Origin: Pseudomonadota bacterium
GTDB lineage: Bacteria > Pseudomonadota > Gammaproteobacteria > Xanthomonadales > Wenzhouxiangellaceae
Assembly (NCBI GenBank): GCA_013285445.1
Contig: CP053448.1
Coordinates: 2,459,530 to 2,523,529, forward strand
Length of the DNA: 64,000 nt
Reading direction: 5' to 3'
How positions within the stretch are numbered: the first letter of the stretch is position 1; the number at the start of each line of letters is the position of its first letter. Both the position numbers and the translations under genes were made by a program. Under the pieces are notes generated by a model, which did not search any database, was not told where the DNA came from, and saw only the letters and a program-made list of their open reading frames with translations. Below, piece by piece: positions 1 to 8,524 of the stretch.

Positions 1-453
1 GATCTCTATTCCGGCGTTTCATGGAACGTCATCTTCCTGCTCGCCGGCGTGATTCCGCTGGGTATCGCCATGACCAAGTCGGGCGCGGCCGAGTGGCTGG
101 CCACGGGCATCGCCGGTGGCGCCAGCGACTGGCACCCCCTGCTGGTGCTCATGGCGCTGTACCTGCTCACCACAGTGCTGACCGAGATGGTGAGCAACAA
201 CGCCTCGGTGGTGATCCTGGTGCCGGTCGGCATCAGCATCGCCGAGCAGCTTGGCCTGCCGGTCTTTCCGGTCGTTCTGACCGTGATGTTCGCCGCCTCG
301 ACCAGCTTCCTGTCACCGGTCGGCTACCAGACCAACACCATGATCTACGGCACCGGCCTGTACCGGTTCACGGATTTCGCCAAGGTCGGCGCACCGCTGA
401 ACCTGGTGCTGATGGTCGTTACCAGCGCGACCATCTACCAGATGTGGATGTAA
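1..453 (+). CDS. SLC13/DASS family permease, C-terminal fragment
   Basis: The reading frame is open from the first base and ends at a TAA, so only the last 150 residues of a longer gene are present. They form hydrophobic segments typical of the SLC13 (divalent anion:Na+ symporter) or ArsB-like superfamily. Visible signatures are TEMVSNNASVVILVPVG and the closing SFLSPVGYQTNTMIYG, the second of two pseudo-symmetric SNN/S-P-x-G-x-x-T-N motifs that bind substrate and sodium in this family. Bacterial members with this C-terminus often carry central TrkA-C domains, but that part lies outside the window. The substrate (sulfate, dicarboxylate or another anion) cannot be decided from this fragment. 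Confidence 0.85.
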   Translation, partial: DLYSGVSWNVIFLLAGVIPLGIAMTKSGAAEWLATGIAGGASDWHPLLVLMALYLLTTVLTEMVSNNASVVILVPVGISIAEQLGLPVFPVVLTVMFAASTSFLSPVGYQTNTMIYGTGLYRFTDFAKVGAPLNLVLMVVTSATIYQMWM

Positions 454-473
454 GGGACCCGGGCGCATGCCGT

Positions 474-529
474 GGTCCGTGGTCCGTGGTCCGTGGTCCG
501 TGGTCCGTGGTCCGTGGTTCATGGTCCGT
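474..529 (+). repeat. Heptanucleotide tandem repeat (GGTCCGT)x8
   Basis: Eight head-to-tail 7-bp units lie between the convergent ends of the permease and the large cytochrome. Units 1-6 and 8 are GGTCCGT and unit 7 is the variant GGTTCAT. No gene uses this stretch. Two further short heptamer runs follow in the same gap. Confidence 0.95.
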
Positions 530-573
530 TATCGCGGCGAAGCCGCCCCGCAACCATCCGACGCGCCGCCGGA

Positions 574-628
574 ACACCGAACACCGAACCCGTCTTGGCA
601 TTGTTTTCCTGAAACCTGTAACCTGAAA
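574..628 (+). repeat. Two further short heptamer runs (ACACCGA and CCTGAAA types)
   Basis: ACACCGA occurs twice in tandem at 574-587, followed by a partial unit. CCTGAAA / CCTGTAA / CCTGAAA occurs at 608-628. Read on the minus strand, the second run is TTTCAGG-type, the same family as the array between rmlB and rmlA. The rest of the 454-675 gap holds no gene. Confidence 0.8.
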
Positions 629-675
629 CCCAGCCCCCAACCCGCCACGCCCCACCCCGGGGCTCTCCCGGGCTT

Positions 676-3600
676 CTAGCGAAACGCATCCCGAAAAATC
701 AGGTCGGGATCGACGATTTCACCCTGCTCGTTGCGCCCGTCGAGCTGGCGCAACCAGGCCAGCAGGTCGGCGCGGTCGCCGGCATCGAGCGACTGCACGG
801 CCCGATGGGGCTGAGCCAATACAAGATCGTCAGGGGTCGAGACAACGATCTCGTCGAGAGCCAGCGATTGCCAGCTTGAGGCGCTCACTCGCTCGACCAC
901 CACCGTGTTGGACGCCCCGGGATCGAGGGGCACATCCTCGAACCTGAGCGGCTGCCACTCAAAGTGCGTGGCCTGCTGCACAAACGACTGCTCCGCGACC
1001 GTTGATCCGTTGACTCGCAGCCGCCAGGTGCCGCCGCTGCCTGGCAGGTGACGCAGCTCGATTGCGCCGATTCCCCCGCTGCCGCCATCGACCGAGTTGA
1101 AGGTCGCGCTCGCTCCGTCGCTGCCAAACGCCACCAGCGCGCCGTGCGAGGAGCTGTCCCAGTTGATGTCGATCCAGTCGGGAATGCTCGCGCCTGCGGC
1201 AAGCGAGGCGTCCTCGGCCTGGTAGGTGGTGCCGCCGGCAATCATGAAAACGTCCTCAAGCGTCGGCGCCGAGCCGTCATGAAAATACGGCGCCCCGTTC
1301 CACACCCCCAGCAGGGTCGGCGTGTCGATGCCGGTCAGCGGCTGACCCAGGCGCATACCCGACGAGGTCCTCAAAGTGCCAACGTCATGCAGCGTGACCG
1401 CGCCCAGGGAGCTGTCGGTGAAGCCGGCGACGGGATCATGGCAGCTGCTGCATGCAAGCGAATCGAATACATCCCGCCCGGCCTGTGCCTGCGCCGTCAG
1501 TTGACCGTTGGCCTGACGATAAGGGCTGCGCGGCAGCGACTGGTAGCGCAGCGAAGTCACGTAGGCGGCCAGCTCGTCGAGCGCCGCGCTGCGCCCGCCG
1601 TTGGGGGTGCCCAGCGAGGGATGGGGCGACTGGCCGTCGGGCAGGAAGCCATTGCCGTCGAACTCGTTGACGATATCCAGAACGAAATCCTGGATTTCGT
1701 CGAAATTGCCGGTCCAGTGCACGTTGCCCTGCCCGGTGCCCGCGCGCCCGCGCAGGTCGGTGGTGTTGCGAAGTCCCTCCCCGCGCTGGGTGAAGTCCCA
1801 CACCCGACCGTCGTGGCGACCGTCGATGTGGCAGCTGGCGCAGGACATATAGCCCTCGAAGCTCATCTCGTTGTCGCCCTCGGGATGATTGCCGGCGAAG
1901 AAGAAGACCGCCTTGCCGGCGCGCACATCGGCTGGCAGCGTTTCGCTGGCTGCCGTGGCGTGGCGATCCGACGGGAACTGACGACTGCCGTCGGCCAGGA
2001 AGGCGCTCACGTCGATGCGCGAGACATCGCGACTGAGGAAGTTCTGCACCCAAAGCGTTTCGGCCACGGAATCGAAGGCCAGGCCTCGCGGCGCCGAACC
2101 GCTGCCCAGGCGCGCCCGGGACGACCGGCCGCCGCCGGCCTGGATGGCGAGGTCGTCGAAAATCATCACGAAGTCATTGCCCTGCATGGCGCCAAAGACA
2201 TAGTCGCCGCGCGGGCTGAACACCAGTGCCGAGGGAGAATCGGCGTTGTCGGCGTCGATGCGGCCGTTGGAGAAACCCGACACGCCCGGCTCCGCCGGTG
2301 GTCCCGAATCCGGGGCCAGCTCGACGCGCCCCAGCATCGGACGCACGGTCGAATCGTGCGCCAGCGGCAGATTCAGGCCGGTGTCCTGATCGAAAAACTC
2401 GCCGCGGTTGGTATCGGTCTTGATGCCCGTGTACCAAAGCCAGTCCCCGTGCGGATCGATCGTCAGCCCGGCGATGTAGTTCGGCACCCCGGGGCCGAGC
2501 GACCCGCCCCCGCTCAGACCGCCGCGGCCGCGATCGCGCCACAGGGGCAGCGTCCGTTCCAGGCTCATGGCGGCGGCATCCACCTGCCAGATCTCGCCGT
2601 AATGAGTTCCGGACAGGAAGCGGGCCACGTAGACCCGCGATCCGTCGCCGCTGACCGCGAGCGCCCCGGCCGTGGGGCCGAGCTCGAGCTGGCCGGTCAG
2701 GTTGCGGCTGGCCCGCTCGTAACGCAACAGTTGGCCGTTGCCCGGATCGGACGTTCCGCCGGCATGCGTGGCCACGAACACGCTGCTGTCATCGGGTGAG
2801 AGGGCGACACCGTGGGGGGCGCTGCCGTAATCGAGCTCGATGCGCTCGAGCACGCTGCCATTGGCATCGAGAACGACGATCGCATCGGCATCGCGAAGCG
2901 TGACCCAGACCTCGCCATCGGCGGCGACCGCCACGTTCCAGGGCACCACCTCGGCGGGCTCGGCACCGTCGGCCAGGTTGATTTCGGCCAGGCGCTCACC
3001 GCTGTCGGCGTCCATCCGGGCCACCGTCGCGTGATCGGGGTTGGCGACCCAGACCACCCGTCGGCTCTCGTCCACGGCCAGGGTCGATGAATGCGTCGGC
3101 AGCGGTCCGGCGGGCAGCGGCGCCACGGTGACCGTGCGCGTCTCGGTCACCACTGAAACCGAGCCGTCGGGGCGCAGATCGCGCACCTGCACCTTGGCCT
3201 CGAAATGGCCGGCTTCCTGATACGTATGGGCGACGCTGGTCGAAGAAGACCAGGCGGTCGTCGGCGTGCCGTCTCCGAAGCCGAAGCGGTATTCCAGCGG
3301 ATCACTATCGGCATCGCTGGCGACCGCATCGATGGTGACGCTCTGACCCGGCTCGATCGGCGACGGCGAGACGTTCAAGCTGTCGATCGCGGGGGCCTGG
3401 TTGCCGCCGCCGACGCTGCTGCCGGTCGAAAAGGTAAACGAATAGGCCGACATGCCGTTGCCGGCCGCGTCCTTGATGCCGTCTTCGGTCAGCACGACCT
3501 CGTAGGTGGTATCGGGCTCCAGGTAGGCATACGGCGTCAGGGTCAGAATGCTGTCGTGCGAAAACGACACCCAGGCATCCACCTGCGCACCGCCGACCGG

Positions 3601-4890
3601 CCGCAGGATGATTGTCTCGCCGTTGATGATGGTGAACGACTCGAGCGTCTCGGCGATCACCAGGCTGACCGGCGCGCCCAGGGGATAATGGGTCTGCCCC
3701 GGGCGCGGAACGTGATAACCGACATAGGGCCCGCGCGTGTCCGGAGCCGCCTGGTGACACCACACGCCGACCCCGTCCCGCCCGGCGAAGCTGTAGGCCC
3801 CCGTGACCAGCAGATTGCCCAGGGGCTTGGCGTACTGACTGACGTCGAGCGGGCCGCTCACGCTGCCCGGAGGGCGATTGTCGCCGACCTCGTCGAGCTC
3901 GAGCACCGGAGTCAGCGTCTCCATGTTGATCTTGTGCCGGCGCGTGAATGCGAACTCGTCCTGAACCTGCACGTAGGGCACGTTGGTGCCGGCATCGAGC
4001 GCCGGGTTGCCGTCGAGGTTCATGGTGGCCACCAGCTCCAGGTTGGTCGGATCGGCGTAGTCGACCACGTAGAACAGATTGCGCGGGTTGCCGCCGGCGA
4101 GCAGCAGGTAGTTTTCCCAGACCGTGCCGATGTAGGCACCAAAAGTGCCCGAGAGTTTGTCGAGAAACTGCGGCGGTCCCGGCGGCGAGTCGAATACCGG
4201 GCCGATGTCGTAGGCGACCACCCCCAGCATCGAGGCATCGGAGACCATGAACAGATAGTTGCCGATCAGGATGGCGTTGCCGGCCACGCCGTGATCGGCC
4301 AGCGGCTCCCACTCGGCCAGCAGCTCGTCACCACGCCAGAGGCGGCCCTGCCCGGGGTTCTCGCCGTACTGGATCCAGTTGAACGGCATGGCCCATGGAT
4401 AATAGAGCCGGTGCAGTTCCCCGCCCGCCGGGCCAGGCTGGTTCTGAGGCGTGAAACCAGCCGTGATTTCGCCCGGTGCCGATGGCGACATCAGCTCGTT
4501 GGCCAGGTTCCCGGGGCCATCGCGACGCACCCGGCAACCCCAGGCTCCGCAGACATAGTCCCCCAGCTTGGTGTGGGCGTGGGTTCCGTGGTCGGTCGGC
4601 ACGCTGGCGCTGGACTCGTCGTAGACGGCCAGCGAGGTCGGGTCGTCCACGTCGGTGAAGCGCCACCAGCGCGGCGATCCGCCGCCGACATTGCTGCTCA
4701 GGATGACGCCATTGTGGTAGACGATGTTGGCCACCCGCCCCAGCCCGACCTGCCGGTACAGAAGCTGGCCCGGCGTACAGGCATGGTCGGTCGGAAACCC
4801 GGGCTCGACCGGCGGCACTTGCGCCACGCCGGCGCGCCACAGCGACAGGGCCAGCACGCCAGACAGCGCAGCAATCCAAATCTTGTTCAC
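676..4890 (-). CDS. Large secreted di-haem c-type cytochrome with PKD, beta-propeller and CBM-like domains
   Basis: About 1404 aa from a GTG at 4890, which has an AGGGAG ribosome-binding site about 10 bases upstream and puts the hydrophobic signal segment (IWIAALSGVLALSLW) near the N-terminus. A longer form could begin at 4941. In order: a lineage-specific region (about 30-400), a bacterial Ig-like domain ending EVVLTEDGIKDAAGN (about 410-490), a PKD domain (about 500-590), a YVTN-type beta-propeller (about 600-970), then a MauG/cytochrome c peroxidase-like region with two CxxCH haem sites, CASCH (about 1017) and CSSCH (about 1147). A block beginning TTYQAEDASLAAG (about 1221-1350) resembles a CBM6/35 carbohydrate-binding module and interrupts the second cytochrome domain, whose last helix (AGDRADLLAWLRQLDG) follows it. 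Probably periplasmic or surface redox enzyme; substrate unknown. Confidence 0.8.
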   Translation of the reverse strand: MNKIWIAALSGVLALSLWRAGVAQVPPVEPGFPTDHACTPGQLLYRQVGLGRVANIVYHNGVILSSNVGGGSPRWWRFTDVDDPTSLAVYDESSASVPTDHGTHAHTKLGDYVCGAWGCRVRRDGPGNLANELMSPSAPGEITAGFTPQNQPGPAGGELHRLYYPWAMPFNWIQYGENPGQGRLWRGDELLAEWEPLADHGVAGNAILIGNYLFMVSDASMLGVVAYDIGPVFDSPPGPPQFLDKLSGTFGAYIGTVWENYLLLAGGNPRNLFYVVDYADPTNLELVATMNLDGNPALDAGTNVPYVQVQDEFAFTRRHKINMETLTPVLELDEVGDNRPPGSVSGPLDVSQYAKPLGNLLVTGAYSFAGRDGVGVWCHQAAPDTRGPYVGYHVPRPGQTHYPLGAPVSLVIAETLESFTIINGETIILRPVGGAQVDAWVSFSHDSILTLTPYAYLEPDTTYEVVLTEDGIKDAAGNGMSAYSFTFSTGSSVGGGNQAPAIDSLNVSPSPIEPGQSVTIDAVASDADSDPLEYRFGFGDGTPTTAWSSSTSVAHTYQEAGHFEAKVQVRDLRPDGSVSVVTETRTVTVAPLPAGPLPTHSSTLAVDESRRVVWVANPDHATVARMDADSGERLAEINLADGAEPAEVVPWNVAVAADGEVWVTLRDADAIVVLDANGSVLERIELDYGSAPHGVALSPDDSSVFVATHAGGTSDPGNGQLLRYERASRNLTGQLELGPTAGALAVSGDGSRVYVARFLSGTHYGEIWQVDAAAMSLERTLPLWRDRGRGGLSGGGSLGPGVPNYIAGLTIDPHGDWLWYTGIKTDTNRGEFFDQDTGLNLPLAHDSTVRPMLGRVELAPDSGPPAEPGVSGFSNGRIDADNADSPSALVFSPRGDYVFGAMQGNDFVMIFDDLAIQAGGGRSSRARLGSGSAPRGLAFDSVAETLWVQNFLSRDVSRIDVSAFLADGSRQFPSDRHATAASETLPADVRAGKAVFFFAGNHPEGDNEMSFEGYMSCASCHIDGRHDGRVWDFTQRGEGLRNTTDLRGRAGTGQGNVHWTGNFDEIQDFVLDIVNEFDGNGFLPDGQSPHPSLGTPNGGRSAALDELAAYVTSLRYQSLPRSPYRQANGQLTAQAQAGRDVFDSLACSSCHDPVAGFTDSSLGAVTLHDVGTLRTSSGMRLGQPLTGIDTPTLLGVWNGAPYFHDGSAPTLEDVFMIAGGTTYQAEDASLAAGASIPDWIDINWDSSSHGALVAFGSDGASATFNSVDGGSGGIGAIELRHLPGSGGTWRLRVNGSTVAEQSFVQQATHFEWQPLRFEDVPLDPGASNTVVVERVSASSWQSLALDEIVVSTPDDLVLAQPHRAVQSLDAGDRADLLAWLRQLDGRNEQGEIVDPDLIFRDAFR

Positions 4891-5101
4891 GGGGCCGGTT
4901 CTCCCTCGTACAGCGCGTTGCCCCTTGAGCATTCGAACCAATCCTAGCCGCTGACACCCGGCAAGACCAGACCGCTCGGGCGGTGAATCTTGCCGTCAGC
5001 GCGTTTGCCTCGATGACTGCCGGCTCCGGCTTGTCCTCGCAACCGGCCGGCCCAACCTGCGATAATAGCTGGCTCGATTTCCCAACCCACGGATTTGATC
5101 C

Positions 5102-6271
5102 ATGACCGATTCCATTGTCATCATTGCCGCCCGACGGACCGCCATCGGCTCCTTTCAGGGTCAGTTCGCCCCGGTCAAGTCACCTCAGCTCGGCGCGGCC
5201 GCCATACGGGCCGCCGTGACGGACGCGGGGGTTGAAGCTGAAGACGTTTCAGAAGTCCTGATGGGCTGCGTGCTCCCGGCCGGCGTTGGCCAAGCCCCGG
5301 CCCGCCAGGCCGCGCTGGGCGCAGGCCTGCCCGTGTCAACCGGCTGCACCACCATCAACAAGGTCTGCGGCTCGGGCATGAAGGCCGTCATGCAGGGACA
5401 CGATGCCCTGCTGGCCGGCTCGGCGAACATTGTCATTGCCGGCGGCATGGAGTCGATGACCAACGCGCCCTACATGTCCGAACGCGGGTTGCGCATGGGC
5501 CACGCCAAATTCCTCGATCATATGTTCTTCGACGGCCTGCAGAATCCCTACGACGGCCAGATGATGGGCCAGTTCGGCGAGAAATGCGTGGCGCGCTACG
5601 GCTTTACCCGGGACGAGCAGGATGCATTCGCCCGCGTCTCGATCGAGCGCGCGATGGCCGCGATGGACGGTGGCGCCTTTGCCGGCGAAATCACTCCCGT
5701 GACGGTGGCGACGCGCAAGGTCGAGCGTGAAATCAGCAGCGATGAAGAACCCCCGCGCTGCAATACCGACAAGCTGCCGCAGCTGCGCCCGGCCTTCGAC
5801 CGCGATGGCACGATCACTGCCGCCAGCTCGTCAAAGATTTCCGACGGCGCCGCCGCGCTGATGCTGATGCGTTCAGGCGAAGCCGAGTCCCGCGGCAGAG
5901 TGCCTCTGGCGCGGATCGTGGCTCACGCCACCCACTCGCAGGAACCCGAATGGTTTACGACCGCCCCGGTCGGCGCCATTTCCAGCGTGCTCGACAAGGC
6001 CGGCTGGCAGGCTGCCGATGTCGACCTGTTCGAGATCAATGAAGCATTCGCGGCCGTCACCATGGCGGCGATGAAGGAGCTGAACCTGCCGCACGAGAAG
6101 GTCAACGTCAACGGCGGCGCCTGCGCGCTGGGTCATCCGATTGGCGCCAGCGGCGCACGCATCCTGGTCACGCTGATCCACGCGCTGAAGCATCGCGGCG
6201 GTCGACGTGGCGTTGCCAGCCTGTGCATTGGCGGCGGCGAGGCCACGGCGATCGCGGTCGAGCTCGTCTGA
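5102..6271 (+). CDS. Acetyl-CoA C-acetyltransferase (thiolase)
   Basis: 389 aa, the normal length for a thiolase. It catalyses reversible cleavage of acetoacetyl-CoA, or 2-methylacetoacetyl-CoA, with CoA. The nucleophilic cysteine is Cys89 in [12 protein letters not shown]. The second active-site region is [17 protein letters not shown], and the C-terminal catalytic cysteine lies in LCIGGGEA. The stop codon is 4 bases before the HMG-CoA lyase start, so the two are co-transcribed. The pairing with HMG-CoA lyase and an HSD10-like dehydrogenase fits leucine/isoleucine or acetoacetate breakdown better than polyhydroxybutyrate synthesis, but the sequence alone does not exclude a PhaA-like biosynthetic role. 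Confidence 0.93.
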   Translation: MTDSIVIIAARRTAIGSFQGQFAPVKSPQLGAAAIRAAVTDAGVEAEDVSEVLMGCVLPAGVGQAPARQAALGAGLPVSTGCTTINKVCGSGMKAVMQGHDALLAGSANIVIAGGMESMTNAPYMSERGLRMGHAKFLDHMFFDGLQNPYDGQMMGQFGEKCVARYGFTRDEQDAFARVSIERAMAAMDGGAFAGEITPVTVATRKVEREISSDEEPPRCNTDKLPQLRPAFDRDGTITAASSSKISDGAAALMLMRSGEAESRGRVPLARIVAHATHSQEPEWFTTAPVGAISSVLDKAGWQAADVDLFEINEAFAAVTMAAMKELNLPHEKVNVNGGACALGHPIGASGARILVTLIHALKHRGGRRGVASLCIGGGEATAIAVELV

Positions 6272-6275
6272 ACCG

Positions 6276-7169
6276 ATGTCCGAGAGCGTCACCATCGTCG
6301 AGGTCGGGCCGCGCGACGGACTGCAGAACGAGCCCTACACGATTCCGACCCAGGTCAAGATCGAGCTGATCGAGCGACTGGCCGATACCGGCTTGCCGGT
6401 CGTCGAGGCAACCAGCTTCGTGGCAGCACCGGTGATTCCGCAGCTGGCCGATGCTGAGGTAGTGTTCGGGCGGATCGAGCGAAAGGACGGTGTCCGCTAT
6501 CCGGTGCTGGTACCCAACGAGAAGGGCTACGAGCGTGCCCGCAAGGTGGGCGCTGAAGAAATCGCCGTGTTCACGGCCGCCTCCGAGGCCTTCAACCGGA
6601 AGAACATCAACTGCTCCATCGCCGAATCGCTGCAGCGCTTTGACCCGGTACTGGCCCGGGCCAGAGAAGACGGCGTGCGGGTGCGCGGCTATGTCTCGAC
6701 CGTGCTCGGGTGCCCCTACCAGGGCAAGGTCCCGGTCTCCGACGTGGTGCGCGTGGCCGAGGCGCTGTTCGAAGCCGGCTGCGCCGAAATCTCGCTCGGC
6801 GATACCATCGGCGTAGGCACGCCGGCCAAGGCGCGAGCCATGCTCGAGACGGTGGCGCAATCCGTGCCGATGGGCCAGCTGGCCGTGCACTTCCACGACA
6901 CCTACGGCCAGGCCCTGGCCAATATCCACACCTGCCTGGAGGCGGGCGTGCGCGTGGTCGACTCCTCCGTCGCCGGCCTGGGCGGCTGCCCGTATGCCCG
7001 CGGCGCGACCGGCAACGTCGCCACCGAAGACGTCGTCTACATGCTCCAGGGTCTGGGAATGGAAACCGGCATTGACCTCATGCAACTCGCCCGCGTAGGC
7101 GACTGGATCGCCGGCGAACTCGACCGGCCAAGGTCTCGCACGGGCCAGGCGATCCTGAAACGGAGTTGA
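6276..7169 (+). CDS. mvaB: Hydroxymethylglutaryl-CoA lyase
   Basis: 297 aa from the ATG at 6276; in-frame codons upstream overlap the thiolase and are not needed. It splits HMG-CoA into acetoacetate and acetyl-CoA, the last step of leucine degradation. The N-terminal [12 protein letters not shown] motif is the HMGL-like TIM-barrel signature, and [19 protein letters not shown] contains the catalytic cysteine of the G-loop and separates this enzyme from isopropylmalate or homocitrate synthases. HFHDTYGQ supplies the metal ligands. It lies 4 bases after the thiolase in one operon. Confidence 0.95.
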   Translation: MSESVTIVEVGPRDGLQNEPYTIPTQVKIELIERLADTGLPVVEATSFVAAPVIPQLADAEVVFGRIERKDGVRYPVLVPNEKGYERARKVGAEEIAVFTAASEAFNRKNINCSIAESLQRFDPVLARAREDGVRVRGYVSTVLGCPYQGKVPVSDVVRVAEALFEAGCAEISLGDTIGVGTPAKARAMLETVAQSVPMGQLAVHFHDTYGQALANIHTCLEAGVRVVDSSVAGLGGCPYARGATGNVATEDVVYMLQGLGMETGIDLMQLARVGDWIAGELDRPRSRTGQAILKRS

Positions 7170-7190
7170 CCGAGCGGAGGCGTCCGAAAT

Positions 7191-7285
7191 GTCGTCCGTC
7201 GGGGATGCGACCCCGACCTACGGTGCCACTCGTTCTCTGATTGCCCGCGTAGGTCGCGGCCGCGTCCGCGACGGGCGACGCAAGA
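7191..7285. repeat. Pair of inverted GTAG-type REP hairpins
   Basis: A minus-oriented copy (7191-7223, hairpin GTCGGGGATGCGACCCCGAC with GTAG at its 3' side on the minus strand) and a diverged plus-oriented copy (about 7247-7285) occupy the gap between HMG-CoA lyase and the dehydrogenase. They belong to the same family as the arrays at 8131 and 9411. They leave the dehydrogenase SD (AAGGAGA, 7329-7335) intact. Confidence 0.85.
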
Positions 7286-7342
7286 ACCGCTCCCCCCGCA
7301 CGGCGATCACGTGTTTCTGAATCCAAACGAAGGAGAACTGAC

Positions 7343-8113
7343 ATGAACACCAACAACATCAAGGCCGTCATTACCGGTGGTGTATCGGGGCTGGGTCTTG
7401 CCGTCGCCGAGCACTTCGTTTCGCTTGGCGGCAAGGTCGCCCTGCTCGACGTCAACGATGACAAGGCCGGTGAGGCCGTATCCGGCCTCGGCGAAGGCAA
7501 TGCGAAGTTCTTCAGGACCGACGTCACCAGCGAATCACAGGTCGAGCAGGTGCTGTCCGAGGCAGAGGACTGGCTGGGCGAAATCAACGTCGCGGTCAAC
7601 TGCGCCGGCATTCTGGGCGCCGGTCGCGTTCTCGGTCGCGAGGCACCAATGCCGCTGGAGACGTTCTCGGGAGCCGTCAGGGTCAATCTGATCGGCAGTT
7701 TCAATGTAGCCAAGGCTGCAGCCAATCTGATGCAGCACAATGAACCCAACGACGACGGTGAACGCGGCGTGATTATCAACACCGCGTCCGTGGCCGCCTA
7801 TGAGGGCCAGATCGGCCAGGCTGCCTACTCGGCCTCCAAGGGCGGCATTGTGGCCATGACCCTGCCGATCGCCCGCGAGCTGACTCGCTTTGGCATTCGC
7901 GTCATGACCATCGCGCCAGGTGTCTTTCACACGCCGATGGCCGACGTCATGCCGGAACACGTGCGCCAGGCGCTGGCCGATGCCATTCCTTTTCCCAAAC
8001 GCCTGGGCAAGCCGGAGGAATTCGCGCGCCTGGCGGCACACATCGTCGAAAACGCCTACTTCAACGGCACCACCCTGCGGCTCGACGGCGCCGTGCGGCT
8101 GGAGCCCAAGTAA
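7343..8113 (+). CDS. SDR-family 3-hydroxyacyl-CoA dehydrogenase (HSD17B10-like)
   Basis: 256 aa with a strong AAGGAGA ribosome-binding site. The Rossmann glycine motif is TGGVSGLG and an Asp after the second strand (LLDVND) indicates NAD preference. The NCAG motif and the YSASK catalytic pair (Tyr/Lys) are present, with the Ser in NTASVAAYEGQIGQ. The end, PFPKRLGKPEEFARLAAHIVEN followed by GTTLRLDGAVR, matches the type II 3-hydroxyacyl-CoA dehydrogenase branch, which oxidises 3-hydroxy-2-methylbutyryl-CoA in isoleucine breakdown. Position behind thiolase and HMG-CoA lyase supports a catabolic role. The exact acyl substrate is inferred. Confidence 0.88.
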   Translation: MNTNNIKAVITGGVSGLGLAVAEHFVSLGGKVALLDVNDDKAGEAVSGLGEGNAKFFRTDVTSESQVEQVLSEAEDWLGEINVAVNCAGILGAGRVLGREAPMPLETFSGAVRVNLIGSFNVAKAAANLMQHNEPNDDGERGVIINTASVAAYEGQIGQAAYSASKGGIVAMTLPIARELTRFGIRVMTIAPGVFHTPMADVMPEHVRQALADAIPFPKRLGKPEEFARLAAHIVENAYFNGTTLRLDGAVRLEPK

Positions 8114-8130
8114 CCCGGCGGTCGAGGCCC

Positions 8131-8443
8131 GAGCACGCCGGGGTCGCATCCCCGACGGACGACGGCGATCGAGGCCTGCGTAGGTCGGGGTCGCATCCCC
8201 GACGGACGACGGCGATCGAGGCCCGCGTAGGTCGGGGTCGCATCCCCGACGGACGACGGCGATCGAGGCCTGCGTAGGTCGGGGTCGCATCCCCGACGGA
8301 CGACGGCGATCGAGGCCCGCGTAGGTCGGGGTCGCATCCCCGACGGACGACGGCGATCGAGGCCCGCGTAGGTCGGGGTCGCATCCCCGACGGACGACGG
8401 CGATCGAGGCCCGCGTAGGTCGGGGACGCGGCCCCGACCTACG
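8131..8443 (+). repeat. Tandem array of REP hairpins, 47-bp period, 7 copies
   Basis: Copies of a palindromic unit (stem GTCGGGG / CCCCGAC, preceded by GTAG) repeat every 47 bp, with GCGTAGG starting at 8178, 8225, 8272, 8319, 8366 and 8413, plus a diverged first copy near 8131. Linkers between hairpins are almost identical (CGGACGACGGCGATCGAGGC), alternating C or T at one site. The last copy is a full palindrome with GTAG/CTAC at both ends. The GTAG tetranucleotide beside a stem-loop is the mark of REP elements mobilised by RAYT transposases; no RAYT is in this window. The array fills the gap between the dehydrogenase and mscS. Confidence 0.95.
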
Positions 8444-8524
8444 CAGCCATCGACCAACCTTGACGCAGCCTGTGCGGCGCATCATGATCCCCTAATAACC
8501 CGAACGACAGGAAGGGAGACCCGC

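Noticed and set aside
1048..4947. Very long open frames on the plus strand opposite the large cytochrome
   Set aside because: They are high-GC antisense shadows with no recognisable domain. The minus-strand frame carries signal peptide, PKD, propeller and CxxCH motifs.
5031..5066. Sigma70 promoter for the thiolase operon (TTGTCC and GATAAT)
   Set aside because: The spacer is 24 bases, too long for a functional pair.
7535..8485. Open frames across the REP array encoding periodic Arg/Pro/Gly-rich peptides
   Set aside because: The periodic peptide is the direct result of a 47-bp DNA repeat. No ribosome-binding site or family is seen.
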